Shown: positions 33,604 through 45,370 of the stretch, one piece after another | How positions within the stretch are numbered: position 1 is the first letter of the stretch | How the letters are laid out: every line of letters starts with the position of its first letter | Assembly (NCBI GenBank): GCA_016806645.1 | Contig: JACSYO010000471.1 | Coordinates: 1,383,501 to 1,447,500 of the forward strand | DNA length: 64,000 bases | Reading direction: 5' to 3' | From: Ophiodon elongatus | Taxonomy: Eukaryota > Chordata > Actinopteri > Perciformes > Hexagrammidae | The notes under the pieces: generated by a model | The model's database searches: none | What the model was told of the DNA's origin: nothing | Seen by the model: the letters and a program-made list of their open reading frames with translations, nothing else | Made by a program: the position numbers and the translations under genes

Positions 33604-33665
33604 ATAATTCCTAATTTTGGGAAATACTTGATTTTGCTTTCTTATTGAGAGATGAGAAGAATTAA
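33604..33665. repeat. Degraded end of the foldback element family seen at 42155
   Basis: ATTTTGGGAAATACTTG and TTTCTTATTGAGAGATGAGA match the terminal region of the TTAA-flanked foldback family (compare both ends of 42155-42698). Only one end is preserved. Confidence 0.5.
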
Positions 33666-33734
33666 ACATAATACATTTAAATAATGACCATTTTGTTACA
33701 CTTTATGTCTTGTTCAGTTTTCAGAACTACTTAG

Positions 33735-33880
33735 CTCAACCCTCCCGTGATGGTGCCGGCCAAAACCAAGATGGCGACAGACAAAAAATCAAGATGGCGA
33801 CGGCCAAAATACCAAACTCAAGGCTTCAAAACCATAGTCCACAAACCAATGGGTGATTGCATCCACTTCCAAAACATGCT
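33735..33880. repeat. Teleost interspersed repeat with tandem AAGATGGCGAC motifs
   Basis: Two copies of CAAGATGGCGAC about 25 bp apart (33769-33798), followed by CCACAAACCAATGGGTGA. I remember this combination as a repeat common in fish genomes. AAGATGGCG is also the YY1 consensus. Confidence 0.5.
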
Positions 33881-34644
33881 GAATTATCCCTATAACTTTC
33901 TTTAACTTCACACCCAAACTTAGACTTTCTTAGAATTCAGTCTTCAATCCACAAACATTTATTAAAATAAAATTACAATGTATCTACTAAAGGGATGTTT
34001 CCTTCATAAATAAATGTTTATGGATACAACCACTGTTCCCAGAAAAGAGTAGTAGAGTAGAATCATTAAACTAAATATGTTTAAAATTAGGTCTGTATCC
34101 TCAACATTAATTGATAAGTCATTGACAAATAAAATAATCAACAACATTTTTGCTAATTAATAATCATTTACTCCATTTTTACTCAAAATGGCCCAACGCT
34201 CACAACGTGTATATTTGCAGTTTCTTTAATGATGATTGGTTGAACAAAACAGACAATTTGAAGATGTTAGATTGAGCTCTGGGATTTATATACAAAACAA
34301 TCAATCAATTAATGTAGATAATAGAAAGTATTACTATTGTTAACTTGGATTATCGTAAAATATATGATCAAAAGACAGACCCCACCAAAGTACATATTTG
34401 AGTTACAGCAATCATCAAATCATCTCCACTCAGTGGTGAATGATCTGAAAGGGTCTACCTTGTCTATTCTTTACCACAAATTATCCCTTGACTCTCGACT
34501 AACTTATAGCTTTACTCTTGTACACAAATTTAAACTGTCCGACATACTTGGAATAACACAGTGTGAATTCTGTGTTAGCCGTACTAATGGGGATGATGTT
34601 GATAATAGTAATGCTTCATAAATCACACAATGTTGTCATTATGT

Positions 34645-34745
34645 GGGGCCAACCCTGTGGGCTGCCGGGGGTCTCCGGGTCGGAGCCGGGGTCAGCCCCT
34701 GTCGCTCCAGGCTCAGCAGCCCGGGCCATGGGTCAGGCCTAATTG
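34645..34745. other. GC-rich island with nested inverted repeats in AT-rich intron
   Basis: An outer pair GGGCTGC/GCAGCCC (34659-34665 and 34716-34722) encloses CTCCG-GGT-CGGAG (34673-34685) and GGGG-TCAG-CCCC (34688-34699). The surrounding sequence is AT-rich. It could be a structured RNA, a conserved noncoding element or a repeat fragment. No family recognised. Confidence 0.4.
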
Positions 34746-36150
34746 AGGCATTTGGTAGGCAGCTTTTCATTTAGTATTAAAGTGAAAAGTGTGTCTAAAG
34801 ATTGCCTGAACCCCCCACCGTCTATGTATTACACTCTCAAAATCGGTGCCTTGCTGTTCCTTCCCGCAGCAGAGGATTAGAAGTGTGTTTAAAGGAACTT
34901 GTAGCCTGTTCTGGAGAGAAGCCCCGGGCCACGATTAAACACACTGAGAAACTCTTTAGACACACTGAGACACATTCAGCCTTGAATTTAGAAAAACTGC
35001 AGTGAAAGCAATAATGAATGTTACAAGTGATTTCCAAATCTCTGAAGCCAATTGAATACGTCAAGCCGAACCACAGCCAGTGCATGGCTCTCAAAATAAC
35101 TGTGGACCATATGTAATTCTGCAGAACAAGAAAACATTTGTGTCTTCTGCTCTTAAAAACAAGTAGCAAATGCTCGCTTCTTCATTTTATAAGTTCCAAG
35201 TTTCCATTTATGTGTAGCCAGCATGAGAACAACCCTGTACATAATCAAACTCAGCTGACACGGACCAGCAAAGATGGAGGTTTTTTTTAAATATTGAGGA
35301 TATAAAGAAGAAAGAAGTCAGTGAGACAGAGAGAAAGAGAAATAGGGGCCAGACAGCCTGAGGGGCTGTCAGTCTTGAAAAGTGTATAGAACAAAGATGA
35401 GATTGCAATGCAGTTAAAGGAGTTATATCCAACACACCCAAACCCATGAACACACACACATTTTTTCTAGAAATGTCTTCTCCAAATGATGAAACCGAAG
35501 AAAAAAAAACAAGACTTAACCAAAAGCAGATGCATCCACCCTAAATGTTAGATTTTAAAAGCTGAAAAAAGTCTGACCTGGGATCAGAGAGACAGAGTTC
35601 ACTCAGTAGCCGGCACTTTGTGGACATCCACTGACAGAGAAAATTACCAAGTGATGAAAAGGATGATTAATCAAATCTGTTCAATCAGAAGGGAAGAGGG
35701 AGAAGAGAAGAAGAGTTATATTTAGCGAGTCTGTCACTGCTCTCCAGAATGTGATCTCTAATATACTATGTATTGTTTACACACCCAGCTGTTTATGCCC
35801 TGTTTATAGACTCGTCCACCTATTCCTGTAGACGTGCTGATGAGAATTCCTCCAGACATTAAGGAAAATTAATCTGGAATAGATTTGTCAAGACTTTGCT
35901 ACAATAGCTTGCAGCGGGGCCTCGCATTGGAGTGCATAGCGTAGAGTGGCATGCTCAGCAGTATGGTGTTAGCGGACAGACGAGGGCAGCTCGGATCAGC
36001 TGTAAGAAGCACTGAGCAGATAAATAGTATCCTAATCACAGTCATCAATCAAGCAATGTGTCTGTATTCATACAGCACATACCGCACAAAGGATGCTATT
36101 TGAAATGATTCATAGACTGTGTAAAAAGGGGGACAGTAAGTGTAGTCATA

Positions 36151-36170
36151 GACAGACAGACAGACAGACA

Positions 36171-36216
<46 letters not shown>
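36151..36216. repeat. (CAGA)n/(CA)n microsatellite
   Basis: Six CAGA units followed by about 22 CA units. About 90 bp further on, GTTTCCATCC and GGATGGAAAC form a short inverted repeat (about 36289-36331). Confidence 0.95.
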
Positions 36217-36218
<2 letters not shown>

Positions 36219-36740
36219 GCAAAGCAGCCGCGGCAGTGATTAGACACACAGCAGACTGTCTTGTGATATCCGGAGTAGCCTATTTCAGTGTTTCCATCCC
36301 GCTTATGTAATTGTGTGGATGGAAACCTGTTTACATAACCTTCGGGGGGATGAGTGACTGAGTGCGTTCATACTCAGGTACACCAGACCTACTCAGCCAT
36401 TTGTGATGTTGATGGAGTGATCCATCAAGTCTGACAGCCAGTCTGTTGGCTGAGAGCCTGCAGGCTAAAGCAGCCACTTTGTCTGCTGCTGGAAAAATGG
36501 CCTGAGACGGTTATCGAGCTCACCTGTAGCAAGATCGCAACAGTATAAAACAGTACGTGACTTCTTCTCTTAATTATTTCATTCTTTAGGGGAATTCCAA
36601 CATTCATCATTGAACACAACACATTCCCCTTTCTTTTTCCGTGTAGAGGCCTTCAGCAGTTATTATACAAAGCTTCTGAATCAGAGTTTATGGAGTCGGG
36701 AATAAACTGATGTGGATTCTTCAGCAGGGCACACAAATAA

Positions 36741-36741
36741 A

Positions 36742-36774
<33 letters not shown>

Positions 36775-37013
36775 CTCCACAAGCATTCATCTTCTCACAT
36801 GGAGCGGCCCCGGAACACATGCAAGTCCTGATCAGCTTTCATTCCCCTCCTTAGCTGTATCTGTCTTTCTTTATTACTCGCTTGAAATCTCTGTTCTCAA
36901 TTAAAGTTGTCCTCAGGAAACTCAATCTCTCCACTCGTGCTGTCCCAGAAACACACACACAAAGAGAGAGAGAGAGAGAGAGGGAGAGAAAGAGAGAGGG
37001 AGAGATCACAAGA

Positions 37014-37056
<43 letters not shown>

Positions 37057-37092
37057 ACACACATCTCACTCATGCTCTGACATGTCTTCTTT

Positions 37093-37138
<46 letters not shown>
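36741..37138. repeat. Microsatellite cluster: (CA)n, (GA)n, (CA)n, (CA)n
   Basis: Separate tracts at 36741-36773 (CA), 36962-37005 (GA), 37017-37064 (CA) and 37098-37138 (CA). Open frames spanning them are repeat artefacts. Confidence 0.95.
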
Positions 37139-37141
<3 letters not shown>

Positions 37142-37328
37142 CACCAGAAGGTAAAATGAAACGAAGATCTTGAAAAATAGAATTGAAAACCAAACTTACC
37201 AGAAGTGGGATGTGAACACGGCACAGTGTGGTGGTTAGTGAGGCTTTATCTGAGAAGGAGCGTAGTAGTTGTGTTTGCGACGATAGAGCTCAGCCTGTTG
37301 CATTCCGCCTCCCTCTCCTTTTCCCGTC

Positions 37329-37357
37329 TCTCTCTCTCGCTAACACACACCCTCTCA

Positions 37358-37416
<59 letters not shown>

Positions 37417-37592
37417 CTACTGAAATCATTGTGTACTTTGATTCACAAACCCTGCCTTTGTCACGTGATCCAACACTTCAAATATACAGCACATTTTTTA
37501 CCAGCCACAGAATGCCCGAAGGAAGGGAAAACAGGGTCCAGAAAGCTTAGGTTTCAACTTGCTGCCCACCCCCTCTGTCCCCCAGTCTCTCT

Positions 37593-37641
<49 letters not shown>

Positions 37642-37821
37642 TCTTACAGTCTCTTTCTCTCTCTTTACCTCCACTCCTTCTACACTGTACTGTCAGTCAA
37701 TGCTCTTTTGTTGGACTTCAACTATGTGAGTGTTTGTTTTGCATTTCTAAATTTGTTCCTCCTCTGCTCACCATCCAAAGATAGGCCGACACTTACACAC
37801 ACAGCAGAGCGTCACATGAAT

Positions 37822-37860
<39 letters not shown>
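37329..37860. repeat. Microsatellite cluster: (CT)n, (CT)n, (CA)n
   Basis: CT tracts at 37359-37417 and 37600-37639 and a CA tract at 37820-37860. A 251-codon + strand frame across this region consists almost entirely of Ser-Leu and His-Thr repeats. Confidence 0.95.
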
Positions 37861-37861
<1 letters not shown>

Positions 37862-40800
37862 GCTCAAATGAAACAGTCATTAACTCACAGACATACACAA
37901 ACACACATGCTGCAGAGGGCTGCACACCTTTGGGGATATCAGTATCAGCCCTTGGCTTTCGCTCCATGTTTACAATGCCTTGACTTTGGGACCGTGGCCA
38001 GCCAATGTGGGAGTCCAGGGGCCCGGGGCCAATCAAGGGCCACTCAGTGCTTTATTGTGACTACATATCCCTGATGGGAAAGAAATACTTTCAGCAGCAG
38101 TGTCTTTATGACTCAGGACGATGGAAACAATAACTTAGAAACTGGAAATGCAACATTAATCATCACAATGTCAGAATATAACAAAATGAATAAGGAAAGT
38201 GCAAACAGTGAGTCAATCTGTACAGAGTGATCACATGAAAACAACTGCACAAATTAAACTTGTTTACAGTAATATAAATTTACATTTGAAGTGCTACAAA
38301 TAAGAAGAGTATTATGTACAAAACAAATCCCACAGTATAGATATGTTCCCTGAAAATCATACAGAGCCTGGTATATATGTTAGATGACTTCATTAAATCT
38401 CCAAAATGCAAACTACCATGAGCTGTTTTCCATCTTTCCTAGCCTGAGAAATACAAAGGGCCATTCTCCCGGCAGTTTCCGCACCTTTAAATCAGTTTAA
38501 GTGGACTCTTTTCCTCCTACGGGATTTTCCTAAGCAAATCAACCCAGCGCTTTTCTGGTAAGGAAGCATTTAATGGCAATACATTTGATCCGTGATGAGA
38601 TCAAACCTGGCCAGTCGGCCCCTGAGGGGCAGAGCTACCTGCCTCTTCATGTCAGAGGTAAAACTGTCTGCTACTGTCTGACTGTCTGGCCTCATGGCAA
38701 CTCAGCCTACTACTGTCAGGTAAACTTCCAAAACAAAAGCCTTTTTTTTCACTCTCAGTTTGACACTAAGATTTTAAAACATGAAATAAATGTGTTTGAG
38801 TCCTCAACACAAGATCGACATATATTTACTTGAATGTTGTGTAACAATGACATAAACAGCATGTACACTTCAGTAAATGATTCATTCAGTTTGTCCTAAA
38901 ATTACCAAGAAAATTGCATAAGCTCATCATTATTGTAAATTAAGTTTGCTCCAAATCTGTGTGAATAATAGTACTTCAGTACGTCGAAATAAATGGATGC
39001 CTGGATACAAAAATGAAAAAGTAATGTAGCTTTTTAAACTTTTGTAAAAATGTTTAAAAAATGTTAGATTTCTATATTACATTCAATTTAAATCAAACCA
39101 GACTATACAAACGCCTTTTATTTATACGTTTTTACTAACTTTTTAATAAAACTTCACTAAAAGCTTTCAACAGTTCCGGTACTGTTTAATTTTAAAAACT
39201 AACCTTTTAACAGACTACAGTATATACGGGTACAAAGGGAAGTTATGTCTTTTTGCAATAATATTTTGCTATAAAATACAATAATATGGAGATTTTACAT
39301 AAGAACAATTTCTGAATTGCATATTCTCATAGCTTTTTTGATAAAATAAACTTTGTGAAATTGACCTCTTCATGTGTTCCTGTCCATGGCATGAAAACAA
39401 CAGATCTAAGCCACATGGTGAGTGAATGATGGACAAATGAAGGGAATAGCTCGCTGCAGTGATACAATGTGTGTGTTTTCAATAGTAGAACAAAAGACAT
39501 ATCTGAAACGGATTTAGTTTGTGTGGACTAAATGTACAAATATGAGACAGATTTTTGTCTGGTGTTTCCGACCTCAGCACATTACTATACATACACTACT
39601 GAATGGAAACTTTTAAAATGCATTGGGTAAATTAAACTTGAACACAATATTTAATGTCCTCATTAATACTTTGTCAAAATCTACATTTTCTGCTATGAGC
39701 CTTTTTTGAATCACTTTGGTCATAAATATGAAACTGGGGGCCGCTGAATCACAGGCTTCAATCATCTGTGTTACTGCCACACTTCTCAGCAACTGTGTCG
39801 ACGAGAGAGGTGAAAGGTTAGTCCCGTTTGTGTTTCTGTGTCAGTGAAATGTGCAAAGAGGAGGGGAGGGTACAACATCTGGTGTGAAAGAAACATTTGT
39901 ATATTTCTGACTGTGAATCTATGGGGCAGTAATAAGCACAACATGTGGATGTGTGTTGATACATGCACACACTCACATACATATTTATTCTCTCCTGCTT
40001 TTGTTATTGTTAAGTGTCAATGAGTGTCAAAGCAAGTTGACTCAGAAAGAAGATTAGGAACATGAGCAGGGTTTCGATGAGGCCTGCAGTATTAGAGGCC
40101 TCTGATAAGTTCTGCCTAAAGATGTACAGCAAAGAACAAAGAAACAAAAGAGGAAAACTGAAGAGGAAAAAGAGGGGCGCTTATAACTTTCTGCAGAGCT
40201 CGAAATGGGGCCCTTTTTGGCAGCGAGCAGCGGAGAAACCACAGAATGGTGCGACTCTGGAGTTGAGTAGTGGAGGAGGCAGTGGGGGGGGCAGGGGGGG
40301 AGCAAAGGACAAGGAAGCAGGAGAGAGCTGAGAGGAGGGAGAAGAAAAGAAAGGGCGAAGGAGGAGGGTGCAGACGGCAGGTTTTAATCAGCAACAGGCT
40401 GTTGGTAATGAGATCACTATCCCACTGCTCTCAGATTGATGTCATGTGAAGCTCTATGGTGCACAGAGAGGCATGCAGAGGATGACAGGCATGCATGACA
40501 AGCTCGCTCTCTTGCTCGGGCACACACAAACATACAAGCATACATGCAGGGAGGCAAAGACAGAGTTACATTCATATTAAGGCTGGCAAATGCCCACAAA
40601 CCAAAAGACACTGGCACCAAAAGAAAAACACATGCAGAAGACACAAAGAACCTTTAATACACCACAACTCCCTGCTGTTAATTTTCTTCAAGCAAGAAAA
40701 ATAGCTGACACAAATATAATCACACCCACACATACACCATAAACAGGTTTCGGCTCCCAAAGCTCCTTTATGTATTTTCTGTCTCTCAAACAGCTAACTA

Positions 40801-42154
40801 ACATGAACACAAAGAACATACTGTACCAGTGGTTAGGGTTGGCTAGACTTGCAGTAAAAAAAAAAAAAATGTGGGAGCAAAGTAGGAGAGAAAACGAGGA
40901 CTGGGTGGGGTGGGGGGAGAATAGGAGGGAGAGAAAGAGAAAGGAGTGACATGCTGGGTAGCAGTTGTCAGTTTGGGGTTATAAAGTTTAACACACAACC
41001 CACAACACAGACTAAATCTGAGTAAAGCATAGCCGTAAACAAAGAAACCGACCAAAAATGTCTTTGAAAGCGCCATAGCAAATTTGAATATTTAGTGTTG
41101 TTTACAACGATTAGTGTTTGTGGCTAAGTGGAGAAAGAAAAAAAGGAAAAAGACGGGAAAGAAAAAGAAAGTTGGGGGTGTACATGTGCATCCAATGAAC
41201 GGTGAATAGTTTTTCCTATATAAATGTTCCCCAAAATTCAACCATGATGTCACCATGAACCTGTTGTAACCCCAACTCTGTCAACTACCATTACTGTCTC
41301 CGTCTGAAACCTCCTGCTTTACCGCGCTGCCTCTCCATTACCTCTCTGTCCCCATCTTGTTCTTGAGCTTCCTCTCTTTATCTCTCGCCATATAATGTTG
41401 TCTGGCTGCATTTTTCTTTTCAACACAAACTGCATGCCCCTTCCCTCCCCCCACTCCCTCTCCCCCTACCCCCTCTCCCCCTCCCTCCCTCTTCTACACA
41501 AAAAAAAAATGCTCACAGTCATTTGGAAAGTCTCTGGTATAACAAGGACAGTTTTAATCAGAACAAGCTGGCATATTTTGGCCAAGACCTGCACTTATGG
41601 TAATTCAATCAGAAAGAGAGGAGAAAGAGGGGGAGAGAAAAAGTGAAAAGGGGCACACGGAGGGTAGTAGAGTGTGAGACGGGGAAATAAGAAAAACAGA
41701 GAGAGGAAAAAGGAGACAGTGGGCGGATGGGAGGGTGAGGTAGGGGTTGAGTGGTTGAAGGAGTTTGATCCACATGTGGAAATGATTGTCTAATTACAGC
41801 AGATATGTATAAGTGTTACTGCCTGGAGGACAGATGGTGATTGGAGGGCACGCCACTGCGAAAATGAAATGATTGGATGGGGAAGAAATTAAGACGGGTA
41901 ATTGGAGGAGGAGGAGGAGGAGAAGGAGAAGATCGAGTGAAGTATCATGGTGGCTCCTGCGTCGTCTCCCTCTCCTTCCTCTTCAGCCTGAGACAAAAGG
42001 CCTCTCCCGATTCAGGGAGCGCCCTAAATAACGCCTTTGCAACTCATCCTCAAAATGGGACGTGCTCCTCATCAACTCACACAATCAGAAACTTTTACCA
42101 GATTACCAATAGACGTTTCCCTGAAATGGGCGACAGAGAGCAAATACCTTTTAA

Positions 42155-42698
42155 AGGAATAGTTCGACATTTTGTGAAACGCACTTAATCACGTTCATGC
42201 AGGGAGTTAGATGAGAAGATTGATACCACTCTCTGTCTGTACAGTGAAATTGAAGATACAGCCAGTGGCCTGTTGTAGAAAATACTTCATTTGTACAAAA
42301 AAAAACTGACAATTTGCCATTTTACATGTGCCGGACTACTTCTTGGCCGGGACCAGTAACTTCATAGAGTTGCCTGGCAACTAGGTAAGACAGTCATGGC
42401 CTGGAAATAGTCTGGCACATAACCTCCAATAAAAAGGCAGCTTTTGCAAACATTAAACAAACTAAATATAGCATGTCAATTACTGAGATTTAGAGGTGCT
42501 GGTAGGTGGATTTAGTTACATTTGGACAAAGCTATAGGCTAGTGGTTTCCTCCTAGTCCCACTCTTTATGCTAAACTAAAATAACTGGCTGCTGACTGCT
42601 GGCTCCAGCTACATATTTAGTGTACAGACATGAGAGTATAAATCGTATCTAACTCTCAGCAAGAAATCGTGTATTTCAGAAAATGTTGAACCATTCCT
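42155..42698. mobile_element. Foldback-type MITE with TTAA target duplication
   Basis: The ends are AGGAATAGTTCGACATTTTG and, inverted, AGGAATGGTTCAACATTTTC. The left arm continues with GAGTTAGATGAGAAGATTGA, and the inverted right arm reproduces similar text (GAGAGTTAGATACGA). TTAA flanks both sides (42151-42154 and 42699-42702), as in piggyBac- or Kolobok-type insertions. 544 bp, no coding capacity. I recall this as a frequent teleost repeat. Confidence 0.8.
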
Positions 42699-43399
42699 TT
42701 AAAGTTTCACGATACTCAAGTTTCCAGTAGAAGCAGTGCAATTTCATCTCAACACATGCAGACAACTGCCAAATAGTAAGCCAGGTGATATATTTTTAGA
42801 TCTTAAAATGTCCTCTAACCTCTTTCTGACCCATACATCCAGTCTGCTATAAACAAACTGATTTATGCCTGAATTTGTTTAATACAATGCTTTCCAAACC
42901 TAAACCAAAGCAGTTTTATTGACCTAAACTCATCTCAACCATGGAGTTGATGTTCGTTTCTAAACTAAAAAGTGACACCTACAGACACAAGATAATGAAA
43001 AGATTTCCTCGCTCTGACCCCTTAGTGTGACTGCCACAATCTCTGGAAACTGTAAAAACCTACAGCCATGGGAAACCAATTTAAATAGATTTTTGAATAC
43101 AGTTTGACACAAAGTAACCCAGTTTGGAGACTGATTTACTCAAATTAAACCAAATATTACACGACGACAAGCAACTCATAACTAACCAGTCCTTTATCAC
43201 TCTGTATCCACTTTCCTCACTGAACTTAAACTAAAGTAAATAAGTTAAACTATCTACAGGATACAGTAAGGGTGGAGTTGTCTCGTCAGAATAACCTGGC
43301 ACCTCTTCACAAGAGGTGCCTGTCAACAGATCTCAGCACATCTTGGCCGCCTGTCAGAAAATGTAAATGCCCTCTGGATGGTAAACATGGACAAGTATC

Positions 43400-43572
43400 A
43401 GACATCCCAAAGACATGCAGCTTAGGTTAATTGGAGACTCTAAAATTGCCTGTGAATGGTTGTCTGTCTCTACATGTGTAGAGTGGGTGAACCCTGCCTT
43501 CACCCAATGTCGGCTCCAGTGCCTCCGCAACACTAAATAGGATAAGAGGTTTGTATAATGGAATGGATGGAA
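43400..43572. repeat. Common teleost interspersed repeat
   Basis: It includes AAGACATGCAGCTTAGGTTA, TTGGAGACTCTAAAATTGCC and GTGGGTGAACCCTGCC and ends near a TGGAATGGATGGA track. This order of phrases is one I recall from many fish genomes. Class not assigned. Confidence 0.6.
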
Positions 43573-43800
43573 TGTTCAGAACATTTCAATTTAATATTGA
43601 TCAGATCGTATATGATTATGTTGATTATGTTGCTCATGTCACCAGTCCAATGCAAAACTCTAGTGATCTCCATCTCTGTGGAAAAGCTTGGAAAGCTGGA
43701 CATGTAAAGCTCAAATACTGAATTTACATTTACTGTGTCGACCAGAAACCTTTCTGGGTATGTTGGAAGCTGACATCCTGTTTTAGCTTTGTGGTGACGG

Positions 43801-43817
43801 TGACCTTAATGTGACCA
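43801..43817 (-). promoter_or_regulatory. Candidate DR5 retinoic acid response element
   Basis: TGACCT, five bases, TGACCA on the + strand; read on the minus strand as TGGTCA-N5-AGGTCA. One half-site is a perfect consensus and the other has one mismatch. It lies in the inferred rarg first intron. Confidence 0.4.
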
Positions 43818-45109
43818 TTTCCATTTGTTCCTTCACATGATGGTTGATGCTTAAACAAATACTGGTGAGGAGAAAGAGAAACACAGAGAAGAGAAAGAAC
43901 AGGCAACATCCTGGGCTTAGCGTTCCTCAATACCAGAAGATATCACCATACCTGTACCTCTGAGAAGCCCACAGCCGGACCCACATACCTGGCATATCAT
44001 TATTGTAGTCCATAGCTACAAGGGCAAAGCTCTACTAGACAGCCCCGTCAACACTCATAGACTGACTGATATTTAACGGCTAATTTGCCATTACCAGCCA
44101 CACCCATGGTGTCAGTTTTTCCTACGCAACACACCAGCTGGTCTGCTGCCACTGGACTGACAACCAACCGCTGTTTTCATTGTTTTTAAATTGCTTTACC
44201 TTTCATATTACCAGCCGTGTGTCTGCCTAGAGGCTGATGTCAGCCCATCAGACGCGGTAACGCCTGGTACTGAGAAACCTTGGTTTTGGATCATTAAATC
44301 TAATCTGTTTTTATGTCCTTATTTTTGTTCTCTGGCCTGTTTTGGGATACATGCCTTCATATTAATTGTCCATCACGTTGTTGTTGTGTTTAGTCATTTA
44401 AACTCACCTCTTCTGAAGGCAAAATAAATCCCATCCTAGTTCGGGTGGAGACGTTTCTACATTTCCGCTGGAAAGGGAAAGTAAGAGAAGGCTGAATGGC
44501 CTTATTCAAAGTAAATTAATTTATTATGTCATGAGATTATATTAGGTTATGTCATGTCATATGATTATTGTGCTGTTCCTGTCCCATTTTAGTCTGCTAC
44601 ATGGTGCATTATCTTTTAGTCTGTCTTATTATACCTGTATTCTAAAGAGGCAGGGGTGAGGGATAAACCTCATGTAGTATCTAAACCCAGGCTTTGGATC
44701 TAAACCTGGGCTTTGCATATGCTGCTTCTAAATTGATTTCAGTTCACATGAAAAGCCATCAATACGGTGTAGGCCTTACACCGCAGCGTTTTACAGCATT
44801 GTCCAAAATGACAAAGACAGCTTCTTTAAAACGTTCCAGGTAAATAAAAGTGCAGTGAGTGAAGGAAAAATGTCCATGACATTACATCCCTACGAAAACT
44901 ATTACAAAAAGATGACACTTTCAGAAGCTCTCTATATACTATTAATGTAACTGTCAATATTGTGTGCATCATAGAGGAGTCATCAGGTGATATCCCCGGG
45001 CGTTCTCTGAAGCGTCACTTGGAGCAATAAGACCACAGTATTTTTTATATAGCAGAACAGTGTGTGCACAAACTCCAAACAGAGTTACTGAGACTCGGCT
45101 GCTCATATT

Positions 45110-45195
45110 TCTATGGCCTACAACTCTAATTAGAGCACCAATGCTAATTAATTCTATGTCTAATTTAGTTCTCCCTGCATCTTTGCTAATGTAAA
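45110..45195. promoter_or_regulatory. TAAT-rich candidate enhancer core
   Basis: It contains the palindrome CTCTAATTAGAG, then GCTAATTAATTC and TCTAATTTAG within about 50 bp, plus GCTAATG. These are homeodomain-type core sites. Looks like a conserved noncoding element, but conservation cannot be checked here. Confidence 0.3.
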
Positions 45196-45356
45196 CACAC
45201 ACATCCACACCTAAGCTGCAGGGTAGTGACGGTAATGTGTTAAAGCCTGTACACCATTAAATGTAAACCTTGTGAGGACTTTGAGAACTTGATGGATAAT
45301 AGCCAACACTGTCCACTGAAAATAAAGCCAACTCAAATACCTTTACCAAACAAGCA

Positions 45357-45370
45357 CTGCCACCTTGTGG
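45357..45370 (-). promoter_or_regulatory. CTCF-like motif, minus orientation
   Basis: Read on the minus strand it is CCACAAGGTGGCAG, a full match to the classical CCACNAGGTGGCAG core. Upstream part of the rarg locus. Confidence 0.5.

Noticed and set aside
37228..37983. 251-codon + strand frame, the longest in the window
   Set aside because: It is made of CT and CA repeat translation (Ser-Leu and His-Thr runs) between unrelated stretches; no splice or start context supports it.
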